Positions 34,738-44,436 of a stretch of 64,000 nt of DNA are shown in pieces. The position numbers and the translations under genes were made by a program. This DNA comes from Micromonospora siamensis (lineage in GTDB: Bacteria; Actinomycetota; Actinomycetes; Mycobacteriales; Micromonosporaceae), in contig NZ_LT607751.1 in NCBI RefSeq assembly GCF_900090305.1, positions 3,224,001 through 3,288,000 on the forward strand. Reading direction: 5' to 3'. The first letter of the stretch is position 1; the number at the start of each line of letters is the position of its first letter. A model generated the notes under the pieces. The model saw nothing but the letters and a program-made list of their open reading frames with translations, did no database searches and was not told the origin of the DNA.

Positions 34738-36146
34738 ACGAGCATCCTTTGGCGCTGCTGCCCGAGCTGGTGCTGCTCGCCGGCGCGGTCACCACCCTGC
34801 TCACCGGCGCGTTCCTGCCCCGTGGCCGGCAGTGGATCGCCCGGCTCGTCGCGGCCGGCGCGCTGCTCGCCACCGTGCTGGTCACCCTTCCGACGCTGGA
34901 CGACCGGGGGACCGTCTACGGGCACAGCTACGCCCTCGACGCCGCCACCGCGACCGCCCGGCTGTTGATCCCGGTCGCCGCCCTGCTGGTCGTCGGGATA
35001 GCCGCCGGCCGGATCGCCGGCAACCGGCGGGAGACCGAGTTCTACGTGCTGACCCTGCTCGGCACGCTCGGCGCGGTGCTGCTCGCCGGGGCGTCCGACC
35101 TGTTGCTGCTGGCGGTGGCGTACCTGCTGTCGTCGGTGCCGCTGTCCGGGCTGGCCGGCTGGGGCCGCGACCGGCGCGGGGCGGAGGCGGCGCTCAAGCT
35201 CTACCTGGTGGGCGCGCTGGCGGGCGTCGGGTTGCTGGCCGGCGCGGCGGTGCTGACCGCCGTGGCGGGCGGGCGCAGCGACTACGACCGGCTGGCCGCG
35301 GGTCTCGCCGGGGCGCCTCCGGCCGCCGTGGCGGTCGGGCTCGTCGGCGTGCTGGCGGGGCTGCTGTTCAAGATCGGGGCGGTGCCCGGTCACTTCTGGG
35401 TGCCCGACGCTGTGCAGGGGGCGAGCATTCCGGCCGGCGCGCTGCTCACCACGGTGCCCAAGCTCGGCGGTCTGCTCGCCGCGTACCGGCTGTTCGCGGT
35501 GGTGCCCGCCGAGGTGGTCGACTGGCCGCTGCTGGTCGCGGTGCTCGCGGCGGTCACCATGACGCTGGGCAACTTCGCCGCGTTCGGCCAGTCGGACCCG
35601 CGGCGGCTGCTCGCCTACTCGACGATCGCCCAGGTCGGCTACCTGCTGATGGCCGTCGCGGTCGCCGGGCGCGCGGAGCGGGCGCTGCCCGCCCTGCTGG
35701 TCTACCTGGCCGGGTACGCCGTCACGAACCTCGGCGCGTTCGCGGTGCTGGCCGCCGCCCCGCACGAGCGCCTCGACGACTACCGGGGGCTGGCCCGCCG
35801 CCGGCCCGGGCTCGCTGCGGCGCTGGTGATCTGCCTGCTGGGACTGGTCGGTACCCCGCCCACCGCGGTCTTCGCGGGCAAGCTGACCGTCTTCGTCGCC
35901 GCCTGGGACGGCGGCCTCGCCTGGCTGGTGGTGATCGCGGCCGTCAACACGGTGGCCAGCCTCTTCTACTACCTGCGTTGGCTGGTGCCGGCCCTCACCC
36001 TGCCACCTGGCCCGCCTGGTCTGCCCACCGGTGAGCGGGACCGGACGTTGGCGGCGACGGTGGGGGTGACCGCCGCGATGGCGCTGGCCGGTGCAGCGGC
36101 CACGGGTCCGCTGTACCCCTTACTGGAGCGCACGCTGCAGCGCTGA
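34734..36146 (+). CDS. nuoN: NADH-quinone oxidoreductase subunit N-like antiporter-type protein
   Basis: This 470-residue, roughly 14-helix protein of the Mrp-antiporter family is the proximal pump. GAEAALKLYLVGALAGVGLL, LLFKIGAVPGHFWVPDAVQG (helix-7 Lys), SIPAGALLTTVPKLGGLLAA, DPRRLLAYSTIAQVGYLLMA and a C-terminal RRRPGLAAALVICLLGLVGTPP are typical. The codon pattern in this frame is clean from the GTG at 34734. It is the last nuo gene; the next gene, a ClC channel, begins within about 40 bases. Confidence 0.95.
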   Translation: MNEHPLALLPELVLLAGAVTTLLTGAFLPRGRQWIARLVAAGALLATVLVTLPTLDDRGTVYGHSYALDAATATARLLIPVAALLVVGIAAGRIAGNRRETEFYVLTLLGTLGAVLLAGASDLLLLAVAYLLSSVPLSGLAGWGRDRRGAEAALKLYLVGALAGVGLLAGAAVLTAVAGGRSDYDRLAAGLAGAPPAAVAVGLVGVLAGLLFKIGAVPGHFWVPDAVQGASIPAGALLTTVPKLGGLLAAYRLFAVVPAEVVDWPLLVAVLAAVTMTLGNFAAFGQSDPRRLLAYSTIAQVGYLLMAVAVAGRAERALPALLVYLAGYAVTNLGAFAVLAAAPHERLDDYRGLARRRPGLAAALVICLLGLVGTPPTAVFAGKLTVFVAAWDGGLAWLVVIAAVNTVASLFYYLRWLVPALTLPPGPPGLPTGERDRTLAATVGVTAAMALAGAAATGPLYPLLERTLQR

Positions 36147-36164
36147 TGCCGATCACCCTGTATG

Positions 36165-36188
36165 CATGCAACAATTGCCTCATGCAAC
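36165..36188 (+). repeat. Direct repeat at the ClC gene start
   Basis: CATGCAAC occurs at 36165-36172 and again at 36181-36188, a 16-base period with an AT-rich CAATTG between. The stretch is less GC-rich than its surroundings and overlaps the preferred ATG of the chloride channel gene, so it may be a promoter or operator for a second transcript. Confidence 0.3.
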
Positions 36189-38080
36189 GACCTGTGGCCG
36201 CGATCGACGACGTCCCGTCCCAGCCACCGGCGCAGCCGGGCGGCGCACCCGTCACGGTCACGCTGCCCCGGCGTGCGCTCGTCCGGGTAGCGGACGGGGT
36301 CCGTGGTGGGGCCGGCGGACTGCTCGTCCTCGCCGTACTGGTCGGCGCCGGCGCCGGCGTGGGCGCGGTGGCGTTCCGCTGGCTGGTCGGCACGGCGACC
36401 CTGGTCTTCTCCGGCCACCCCGACTACGCCGCCGTGCCGGGTGCCCCTCATCCACAGCTGCCCGCCCTCGGCCGCTGGTTCGTGGTCCTGGCACCGGTGG
36501 CGGCCGGGCTGCTGTACGGCCCCCTGGTGCAGCGCTTCGCCCGCGAGGCGCGGGGGCACGGCGTTCCCGAGGTCATGTACGCGGTCGCCCGGCGCGGCGG
36601 CCGGATCCGGGGCCGGGTCGCGGTGGTGAAGGCGGTGGCCAGCGCACTCTGCATCGGGGGTGGTGGCTCCGTCGGCCGGGAGGGCCCGATCGTGCAGATC
36701 GGCTCGGCGCTCGGCTCCACGGTCGGCCAGCGGATCCGGCTGCCTGAGACCCGCCTACGACTGCTCGTCGCCGCCGGAGCCGCCGGCGGTATCTCGGCCA
36801 CCTTCAACACCCCGATCGCCGGCGTCTTCTTCGCACTCGAACTGATCCTCGGCGACTTCGCCGTCGAGTCCTTCGCCGCGGTGGTCCTCGCCGCGGTCAC
36901 CGCCGCGGTGATCGGTCGGGCGGTCCTCGGCGACGTACCCTTCCTCGACCTGCCGCCGTTCCACGTCGTCTCCGCCGGTGAGTACCTCCTGTTCGCGGCG
37001 CTGGGGCTGCTCGCGGCCCTGGTGGGGGTGGGCTTCAGCCGGGTCCTCTACGCGGTGGAGGACCTGTGCGACCGGCTGTGGCGGGGGCCCGAATGGCTCC
37101 GGCCGGCCGTCGGTGGCCTGCTGCTCGGTGGTCTGCTGCTCGTCCTGCCGCAGATGTACGGTGTCGGCTACCCGGTGCTCGGCGAAGCGGTCGACGGCCG
37201 GTACGCCCTGGCCTTCCTGCTGGTGCTGCTCCTCGCCAAGGTCCTGGCCACCAGCCTGACCATCGGCATCGGCGGCTCCGGCGGCGTTTTCGCCCCGTCG
37301 TTGTTCGTCGGCGGGATGCTCGGCGCGGCCTTCGCCGCGGTCGTGCACTCCGCCCTCCCCGGCCTGGCCGGGCCGACCGGGGCGTACGCGCTGGTCGGCA
37401 TGGGCGCCGTCTTCGCCGGGGCGGCCCGCGCACCCATCACCGCAGTGGTGATCATGTTCGAACTGACCGGGGAGTACAGCATCATCCTTCCGCTCATGGT
37501 CGCGATCGCCCTCGCCGCAGGGCTGTCCCGACTGGTGTCCGCCGACGACACGATCTACACCCGCAAGCTGCACCGGCGGGGAGTGACCCTCGAGCCGGGG
37601 CCGCCGGCACGGTGGGACCAGCTGACCGTCGCGGTCGCGTGCCGCCCGCTGCCGGCCCCGCTGTCGCCCGACTCCGCGCTGCCGGAGTTGGCAGCCCGCT
37701 TCGCGCAGGAACCCGAGACCGTGCTGCCCGTGGTGGACCGGGAGGGGCAGCTCCGCGGTGTCGTGTCGGCCGCGGAGGTGGAGGCGGCCAGCCAGGACGG
37801 CAGCGGGGCCGTCACGGCGTCGCAGCTGGCTCGTACCGTGCCGGCGTTACGCCCCGATCAGCTGCTGGAGGAGGCCCTCGCGGAACTGGTGCGGAGCGGT
37901 TCGGCGCTGCCGGTGGCGGACCCGGAGACCGGTGGGCTCACCGGATGGCTGAGCCACCGAGAGATCCTCCGGGTCGTGGCGGCCGGTGCCGTCGGTGCCG
38001 GCGCACCCTCGGACGCGAAGTACGCCCGTCCGCCCTCGCCACGTTTGCCGCAGGTCGATACTGACACCTGCGGCGGTTGA
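36182..38080 (+). CDS. ClC-family chloride channel/transporter with C-terminal CBS domains
   Basis: This protein of about 632 residues has the ClC core of about 18 helices and then two CBS motifs (from about residue 480; LPVVDREGQLRGVVSAAEVE and LPVADPETGGLTGWLSHREI) that usually sense adenine nucleotides. The three anion-path signatures are GHGVPEVMYA, GGGGSVGREGPIVQIGS (with the gating Glu) and GGSGGVFAPSLFVGG. Whether it is a channel or a chloride/proton exchanger is not certain; a second exchanger-type Glu could not be assigned. I prefer the ATG at 36182 because the 12 codons from the alternative ATG at 36146 (overlapping the nuoN stop) use codons rare in this genome. Neither has a ribosome site. 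The position directly after nuoN suggests charge compensation for a cation pump. Confidence 0.92.
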   Translation: MQRPVAAIDDVPSQPPAQPGGAPVTVTLPRRALVRVADGVRGGAGGLLVLAVLVGAGAGVGAVAFRWLVGTATLVFSGHPDYAAVPGAPHPQLPALGRWFVVLAPVAAGLLYGPLVQRFAREARGHGVPEVMYAVARRGGRIRGRVAVVKAVASALCIGGGGSVGREGPIVQIGSALGSTVGQRIRLPETRLRLLVAAGAAGGISATFNTPIAGVFFALELILGDFAVESFAAVVLAAVTAAVIGRAVLGDVPFLDLPPFHVVSAGEYLLFAALGLLAALVGVGFSRVLYAVEDLCDRLWRGPEWLRPAVGGLLLGGLLLVLPQMYGVGYPVLGEAVDGRYALAFLLVLLLAKVLATSLTIGIGGSGGVFAPSLFVGGMLGAAFAAVVHSALPGLAGPTGAYALVGMGAVFAGAARAPITAVVIMFELTGEYSIILPLMVAIALAAGLSRLVSADDTIYTRKLHRRGVTLEPGPPARWDQLTVAVACRPLPAPLSPDSALPELAARFAQEPETVLPVVDREGQLRGVVSAAEVEAASQDGSGAVTASQLARTVPALRPDQLLEEALAELVRSGSALPVADPETGGLTGWLSHREILRVVAAGAVGAGAPSDAKYARPPSPRLPQVDTDTCGG

Positions 38081-38183
38081 CCTCCTGCCCGAACCCGCGC
38101 CGCACCCGGTCGACGCGGAGGCGACCGGGTGGCGGCAAGGGAAAGGCCGCCGGAACGTCGAAGCCGAGCAGGTGGGGTGACCG

Positions 38184-39638
38184 TTGACGGAGTTCGCGCT
38201 CTACGTGACCGTGCTGGGTGCCGTGGCTGTCCTCGCCGTGCTGTCCAACCGCCTCGCCGACCGCCTGCGACTGCCCGCGCCGGCGCTGTTCCTGTTCGCC
38301 GCCGCGATCCTCTCCGACGTGTTCCCCAGCCTCAACCAGCTGTCGCTGTACGCGGTCCGCCACCTGGTCGAGCTCGCGCTCGTGCTGGTGTTGTTCAGCG
38401 GCGGCATGTCGATGGGCTGGCGGCGGCTGCGGCCTTCGCTCGGCCCGGTCGCCCTGGTGGGTGTGCTGGGCACGCTGCTGACCGCGGGGCTGCTGGCCGT
38501 GGCGTTGCACTGGCTGTTCGGCTTCGACTGGCTCGCCGCGCTGCTGGTCGGCACCGCCCTGTCGCCCACCGACCCGGCCGCGGTCTTCTCCGTGCTCGGC
38601 CGACGGACGGTGGTGGGACGCAGCGGCACCGTGATCGAGGGCGAGTCGGGCGCGAACGACCCCGTCGGCATCGCCCTGATGGTCAGCCTGCTCGCCGCCG
38701 GGACCGCCGGCGGCTGGTCGGCCGTGGCGTCCGGCGCCGGCGAGTTCGCCCTGCAACTCGCGGTGGGCACGGCGGTCGGGCTGGCCGGCGGCTGGTTGAT
38801 CCGGCAGCTGATGCGCCGGGTGGTCCTGCCCGACGAGAGCCTCTACCCGTTGCAGGTGCTCTTCGCCGCCGGAGCGATCTATGGCGTGGCCACACTTGCG
38901 CGTGGCTCGGGGTTCCTCGCCGTCTTCCTCGCCGGCATCCTGGTCGGTGACGCGAAAGCGCCGTTCGCGCGGGAGATCCGGCGCTTCCACGGCGCCCTGG
39001 CCAGCCTGGGGGAGATCCTGGCCTTCAGCCTGCTCGGGCTCGTCGTCTCGCTGCGGAGCATGGTCACCGAGCGCGCCTGGCTGACCGGTCTGGGTCTCGC
39101 CCTGCTGCTCACCTTCGTGATTCGGCCGCTGGTCGTCGGTGGCCTGCTCACCACCGTGCGGCTGCGCTGGGGGGAGCGGATCTTCATCGTCTGGTCGGGC
39201 CTGAAGGGCGCCGTGCCGATCCTGCTGGGCACCTTCATCCTCACCGCCGATCTGGAACAGGACCTGCGGCTGTTCGACATCATCTTCGCGGTGGTGGCGT
39301 TCTCGATCGTCGTGCAGGGCGGGCTGGTCCCACTGGTGGCCCGCTGGTGCCGGGTGCCGATGCGTACCCTGCCGCTGCAACCCTGGGCGGTCGGCCTGCG
39401 GGTCCGGGGCGAGCCGGTGGGGCTGCGGCAGTACACCGTCTCGGCCGGCGCGCCGGCCGACGGGCGGCCGCTGTTCGAGCTCAGCCGTGACGAGGGGGTG
39501 TGGGTGAGCCTGGTCAGCCGCGGCGGCGAGCACGTCCGGCTGGATCGGGACACCGTACTCCGCGCCGGAGACGATGTGCTGGTGGCCGGCGGTGAGCAGC
39601 CCGCGGCGAAGCGCGTCTTCACCGGCACCACCGACTGA
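38184..39638 (+). CDS. CPA1-type K+(Na+)/H+ antiporter with TrkA-C-like domain
   Basis: This 484-residue protein has an antiporter core (residues 1-385) with TALSPTDPAAVFSVLG and EGESGANDPVGIALMV, the CPA1 ion site, and a final SGLKGAVPILLGTFIL helix. A soluble RCK_C/TrkA-C-like domain follows (about 400-484; VGLRQYTVSAGAPADGRPLF ... RDTVLRAGDDVLVAGG). This is the NhaP2/CvrA layout, which in Proteobacteria exports potassium for protons. The start appears to be TTG 38184 after GGTGGGGTG; the region before it has no other in-frame start with a ribosome site. It follows the ClC gene on the same strand by about 100 bases. Confidence 0.92.
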   Translation: MTEFALYVTVLGAVAVLAVLSNRLADRLRLPAPALFLFAAAILSDVFPSLNQLSLYAVRHLVELALVLVLFSGGMSMGWRRLRPSLGPVALVGVLGTLLTAGLLAVALHWLFGFDWLAALLVGTALSPTDPAAVFSVLGRRTVVGRSGTVIEGESGANDPVGIALMVSLLAAGTAGGWSAVASGAGEFALQLAVGTAVGLAGGWLIRQLMRRVVLPDESLYPLQVLFAAGAIYGVATLARGSGFLAVFLAGILVGDAKAPFAREIRRFHGALASLGEILAFSLLGLVVSLRSMVTERAWLTGLGLALLLTFVIRPLVVGGLLTTVRLRWGERIFIVWSGLKGAVPILLGTFILTADLEQDLRLFDIIFAVVAFSIVVQGGLVPLVARWCRVPMRTLPLQPWAVGLRVRGEPVGLRQYTVSAGAPADGRPLFELSRDEGVWVSLVSRGGEHVRLDRDTVLRAGDDVLVAGGEQPAAKRVFTGTTD

Positions 39639-39691
39639 CGTTTCACCACCGACCCGCCGGGTAGGGGGCGGGCGAGAGGATGGTGGGCGCG

Positions 39692-39874
39692 ATGAACCTC
39701 GGCAAGCTGTCCGACGCGGCGGTGGGCACGGTCGGCAACCTGGCTGGCGGCGTGGTGGACCCGAAGGCGGGCCTGGGCAAGCTCCGCGCGGCGGTCACCC
39801 CCGGCCGGGCGGTCACGCTGGCCGCCGGTCTGCTGCTCGGCTACCTGGTGGCCCGCTCCCGGCGCCGTTCCTGA
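39692..39874 (+). CDS. Small hypothetical protein with one membrane helix
   Basis: A 60-residue protein (64 if started at ATG 39680): a Gly/Ala-rich N-terminus (MNLGKLSDAAVGTVGNLAGG), one hydrophobic helix (AVTLAAGLLLGYLVA) and a basic tail RSRRRS. I do not recognise a family. GGTGGG lies before the ATG at 39692, while GAGAGG is directly against the ATG at 39680. Its last 62 bases overlap the end of the convergent ccmH gene. Confidence 0.45.
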   Translation: MNLGKLSDAAVGTVGNLAGGVVDPKAGLGKLRAAVTPGRAVTLAAGLLLGYLVARSRRRS

Positions 39875-40751
39875 GGCCGAGCAGTCGGCGGATCTCCGCG
39901 GCGGCCGGGTGCTGCGGCGCGACGGTGAGGAACCGCCGCAGCGTGGCCGGCGCGTCGACCGGCCGGGTCGTGCGTTGGGCCAGCCCCAGCACCAGCAGTC
40001 CGTCGGGCGATCCGGGCGAGTCGTCGAGGACCTCCCGCGCGACCTGTTCCGCCCCCGAAGCATCGGCGGAGCGCAGCAGGGCGAAGGCGAGGCGCAACCG
40101 GATCCCGTCGTCGGGCCGCTCGCGTAGCGCCTCGCGATACATCTGGACGGCGGCGTCGTACCGTTGCTGACCCTCCAGGTCCTGCGCCAGCCGCAGCGCG
40201 ACCACCGCGGGGTCGGCGGAGGCGGGCGGCGGCGTCGGCGCCGTCAGCTGGTCGGCGGCCACCGCCACCGTCACCACCAGCATCGTCAGCCCGGCGGCGG
40301 TGCCCCACCAGGCACGCCGGGGCCGTCGCGTCGGGGCACGGTTCCGCCGGGTACGGTCGTCGCCCGGTCGCCTTGCACGCAGGGAGCGGGCCGCGGCGCC
40401 GCCGGTCCCGAGGAGCGCCACCACCGGCACCACCCACAGCAACAGCGCCGGGCCGCGCAGGGGCGGCTGCGCGAGCACCTCCTCGCCGTAGCGGTCGACG
40501 AACCATCGGCGGATCTCCTGCGGGCTGCGGCCCGCCGTCACCTGGTCGGCGATCACCTGCCGCATCGAGGCCGCGATCGGGGACCGGGAGTCGGCGACCG
40601 ACTCACCCTGGCAGGCGGGGCAGCGCAGACCGGCGGCGATCGCCGCGGCGGGGTCGGCCGGACCGGCCGACCCGGCGGAGCGGACCAGCCCGGCGACGGC
40701 CAGCACCACCAGCACCGCGAGGCCCAGCGTGGCGGGCAGCCGCCGGGTCAT
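39813..40751 (-). CDS. ccmH: Cytochrome c maturation protein CcmH with CcmI-like TPR domain
   Basis: This 312-residue protein has an N-terminal membrane helix (LGLAVLVVLAVAGLV), an apocytochrome-thiol motif LRCPACQGESVADS (Cys44, Cys47) and the CcmH helical bundle (RQVIADQVTAGRSPQEIRRW then FVDRYGEEVL). It then has a second helix, a linker, a third helix (TMLVVTVAVA) and a TPR region (about 195-300; YDAAVQMYREALRERPDDG). This is CcmH fused to the apocytochrome chaperone CcmI/CycH, as in some other bacteria. It presents reduced apocytochrome c for heme attachment outside the membrane. The ATG overlaps the ccmG stop. Its tail overlaps the small convergent gene by 62 bases. Confidence 0.9.
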   Translation of the reverse strand: MTRRLPATLGLAVLVVLAVAGLVRSAGSAGPADPAAAIAAGLRCPACQGESVADSRSPIAASMRQVIADQVTAGRSPQEIRRWFVDRYGEEVLAQPPLRGPALLLWVVPVVALLGTGGAAARSLRARRPGDDRTRRNRAPTRRPRRAWWGTAAGLTMLVVTVAVAADQLTAPTPPPASADPAVVALRLAQDLEGQQRYDAAVQMYREALRERPDDGIRLRLAFALLRSADASGAEQVAREVLDDSPGSPDGLLVLGLAQRTTRPVDAPATLRRFLTVAPQHPAAAEIRRLLGLRNGAGSGPPGSRAADRRPA

Positions 40752-41298
40752 GGCGACTCCAGCAGCGGGGACAGTCGTTCGCGCAGCCACTGGCGGGTGA
40801 CGACCCCCGACTGATGGGCCACGATCCGGCCGTCACGGTCCACCAGGAAGGTCTCGGGTACGCCCCGTACCCCCCACTCGACGGCCCGGGTGCCGTCGGG
40901 GTCGGGCAGTACCGTCAGGTCGTCGGCGTGGGTCTGCTCCAGCAGCGCCCGCACCGCGTCCGGGCCGTCGCGCAGGTTCAGGGCGACCACCCGCAGCCCG
41001 CGCGGCGACCACTGCCGGCCGGTCTCCACCAGCAGCGGAAGTTCGTCCCGGCAGGGCCCGCACCACGAGGCGAAGACGTTCACCACCACCACGTGCCCGC
41101 GTGCCGCCGAAAGGTCGAACCGCTCGCCCGCGAGGGTGGTGCCGGCCAGTGCGGGCGCGGCCGCCGGTCGGCGCGCGGTCTCGCCGGCCCCGGAGCGATG
41201 GCCCACGGCCAGCGCGGCCCCGAGGCCGGCGGCCAGCAGCAGGACCACGGTCGGGACCGGCCGTACCCGCCGCCACCAGGAGACGCGGGCTCGTCCAT

Positions 41299-41302
<4 letters not shown>
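40748..41302 (-). CDS. ccmG: Thiol:disulfide oxidoreductase CcmG/ResA-like
   Basis: This 184-residue membrane-anchored thioredoxin has a basic N-terminus, one helix (VPTVVLLLAAGLGAALAVG) and an extracellular thioredoxin fold with the active site WCGPC (Cys81, Cys84) and the cis-Pro loop VRGVPETFLVDRDGRI. It keeps cytochrome c CXXCH cysteines reduced. The GTG start overlaps the ccmF stop, and its stop overlaps the ccmH start. ResA-type proteins look alike; the neighbouring ccm genes decide the name. Confidence 0.93.
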
Positions 41303-43177
<1,875 letters not shown>

Positions 43178-43188
<11 letters not shown>

Positions 43189-43579
43189 CGACCGGCTCCG
43201 GTGCGGCGGGCCGGTACTCGTTGCCGTGGCGCACCACGACCCGGTCGGCGTCGAACACCCCGTTCGCGCCGAGGCGCCCTTCGACGACCGCGTCCTCGCC
43301 CTCGCGGAAGGTCTCCGGCGGTACCCCCCGCTGCCGTACGGCCACCTGGTGGCCGGAGTCGGCGAGCCGGAACGTCACCAGGTCGCCGTCGTGGCGCAGC
43401 GAGCCGGGGACGACCTGGCCGCCCAGCCGGACGCGGTCGCGGCCGGCGGCCGGGTCGGCGAGCACCTCACCCGGGGTGCGGTAGTAGGTGAGGGTGTCGC
43501 GCAGGGCGCTGGTGACGAGCAGGCCCCCGGCGGTGAGCAGCACCGCGACCAGCGCGAGGCGTCCCGGCCGGCGGATCAT
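43178..43579 (-). CDS. ccmE: Heme chaperone CcmE
   Basis: This 133-residue protein is an N-terminal anchor helix (LALVAVLLTAGGLLV) and an OB-fold domain ending in the heme-binding motif RHGNEY: His118 would form the covalent bond to heme and Tyr122 is the axial ligand (HxxxY). Family parts YYRTPGEVLADP, VRLGGQVVPGS and REGEDAVVEGRL are visible. Some Gram-positive and sulfate-reducing lineages have Cys in place of the His; this one has the His form. GGGAGTGGG precedes the ATG, which overlaps the ccmC stop. Confidence 0.95.
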
Positions 43580-44340
43580 CCCACTCCCGCCGGGCTGGAA
43601 CGGTGCGCCGTCGTCGGTTCCCGGGTGGCGGTCGTCGCGCGTTCCAGTCGGCGCACCCGGTGCGCCAGGACGAGGAGTGCGCCGGTGCTCGCCGCCGCCA
43701 CCGCGAGCAGCAGTGCGAGCGCCATCCGCGGATCGATCGGGGGCCGCTGCGGGGCGAGGATGGTCGCCTGCTGGTGCAGCGAACGCCACCAGAGCACCGA
43801 GAAGTGCACGACGGGCACGAGCAGGAATCCACCGATGCCGACGACGGCCGCCGGACGGGCCACCGGTCGGCTGCCGTCGTCCGCGCCGCCGGCCCGTTCG
43901 GCGAGCGCCCGGCGCAGCGCCAGATAGCCGGCGTACGCCAGCAGCAGCAGCGCAGTGCTGACCAGTCGCGGGTCCCAGGCCCACCAGGTGCCCCAGACCA
44001 GATGCCCCCAGAGTGCGCCGGTGCCGATGGCCACGGCGGTGAGGCCCACTCCGATCTCCGCGCCGCCGCGCGCGACGCGGTCCCAGCGCGGGTCACCCCC
44101 GATCAGGTACGCCAGGCTGGCCCCGAGCACGGCGGTGAACGCCAGGTACGCCACCCAGGCGGCCGGTACGTGCAGGTACATCAGCCGTTGCGCCTGCCCC
44201 TGGTTGGCGTCGGCCGGGGCGAGGAGCCCACCGGTGAGCCCGGCCGCGGTGGCGAGCCCGGCGGTGATCCACGCCGTCGTCCGGCGGGCGGCGGCTCCCC
44301 GTGGGTCGTCGGCGGTCAGGTCCACGGTGGTGGTCGGCAT
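43576..44340 (-). CDS. ccmC: Heme exporter/handling protein CcmC
   Basis: This 254-residue, six-helix protein has the heme-handling motif WGTWWAWDPRLVS (Trp-rich, 116-128) and flanking histidines in LMYLHVPAAWVAYL and PVVHFSVLWWRSLHQ, the CcmC pattern. It presents heme to CcmE. Usually CcmA and CcmB also act in releasing holo-CcmE; no such genes are seen in this window. It is the first gene of the leftward ccm operon, with a 96-base gap to the divergent oxidase operon that must hold both promoters. I chose the ATG at 44340; an upstream in-frame ATG at 44406 would add 22 residues without a ribosome site. Confidence 0.94.
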   Translation of the reverse strand: MPTTTVDLTADDPRGAAARRTTAWITAGLATAAGLTGGLLAPADANQGQAQRLMYLHVPAAWVAYLAFTAVLGASLAYLIGGDPRWDRVARGGAEIGVGLTAVAIGTGALWGHLVWGTWWAWDPRLVSTALLLLAYAGYLALRRALAERAGGADDGSRPVARPAAVVGIGGFLLVPVVHFSVLWWRSLHQQATILAPQRPPIDPRMALALLLAVAAASTGALLVLAHRVRRLERATTATREPTTAHRSSPAGVG

Positions 44341-44436
44341 GATCGTCCCGTCCGCGCCGTCGGCGCTTGCCCGGCTTTTCCCCGAGACCGACCCTAAACC
44401 GGCCAAAGCTCTTGTTGCCTATCTTTCGGGAAGAGA

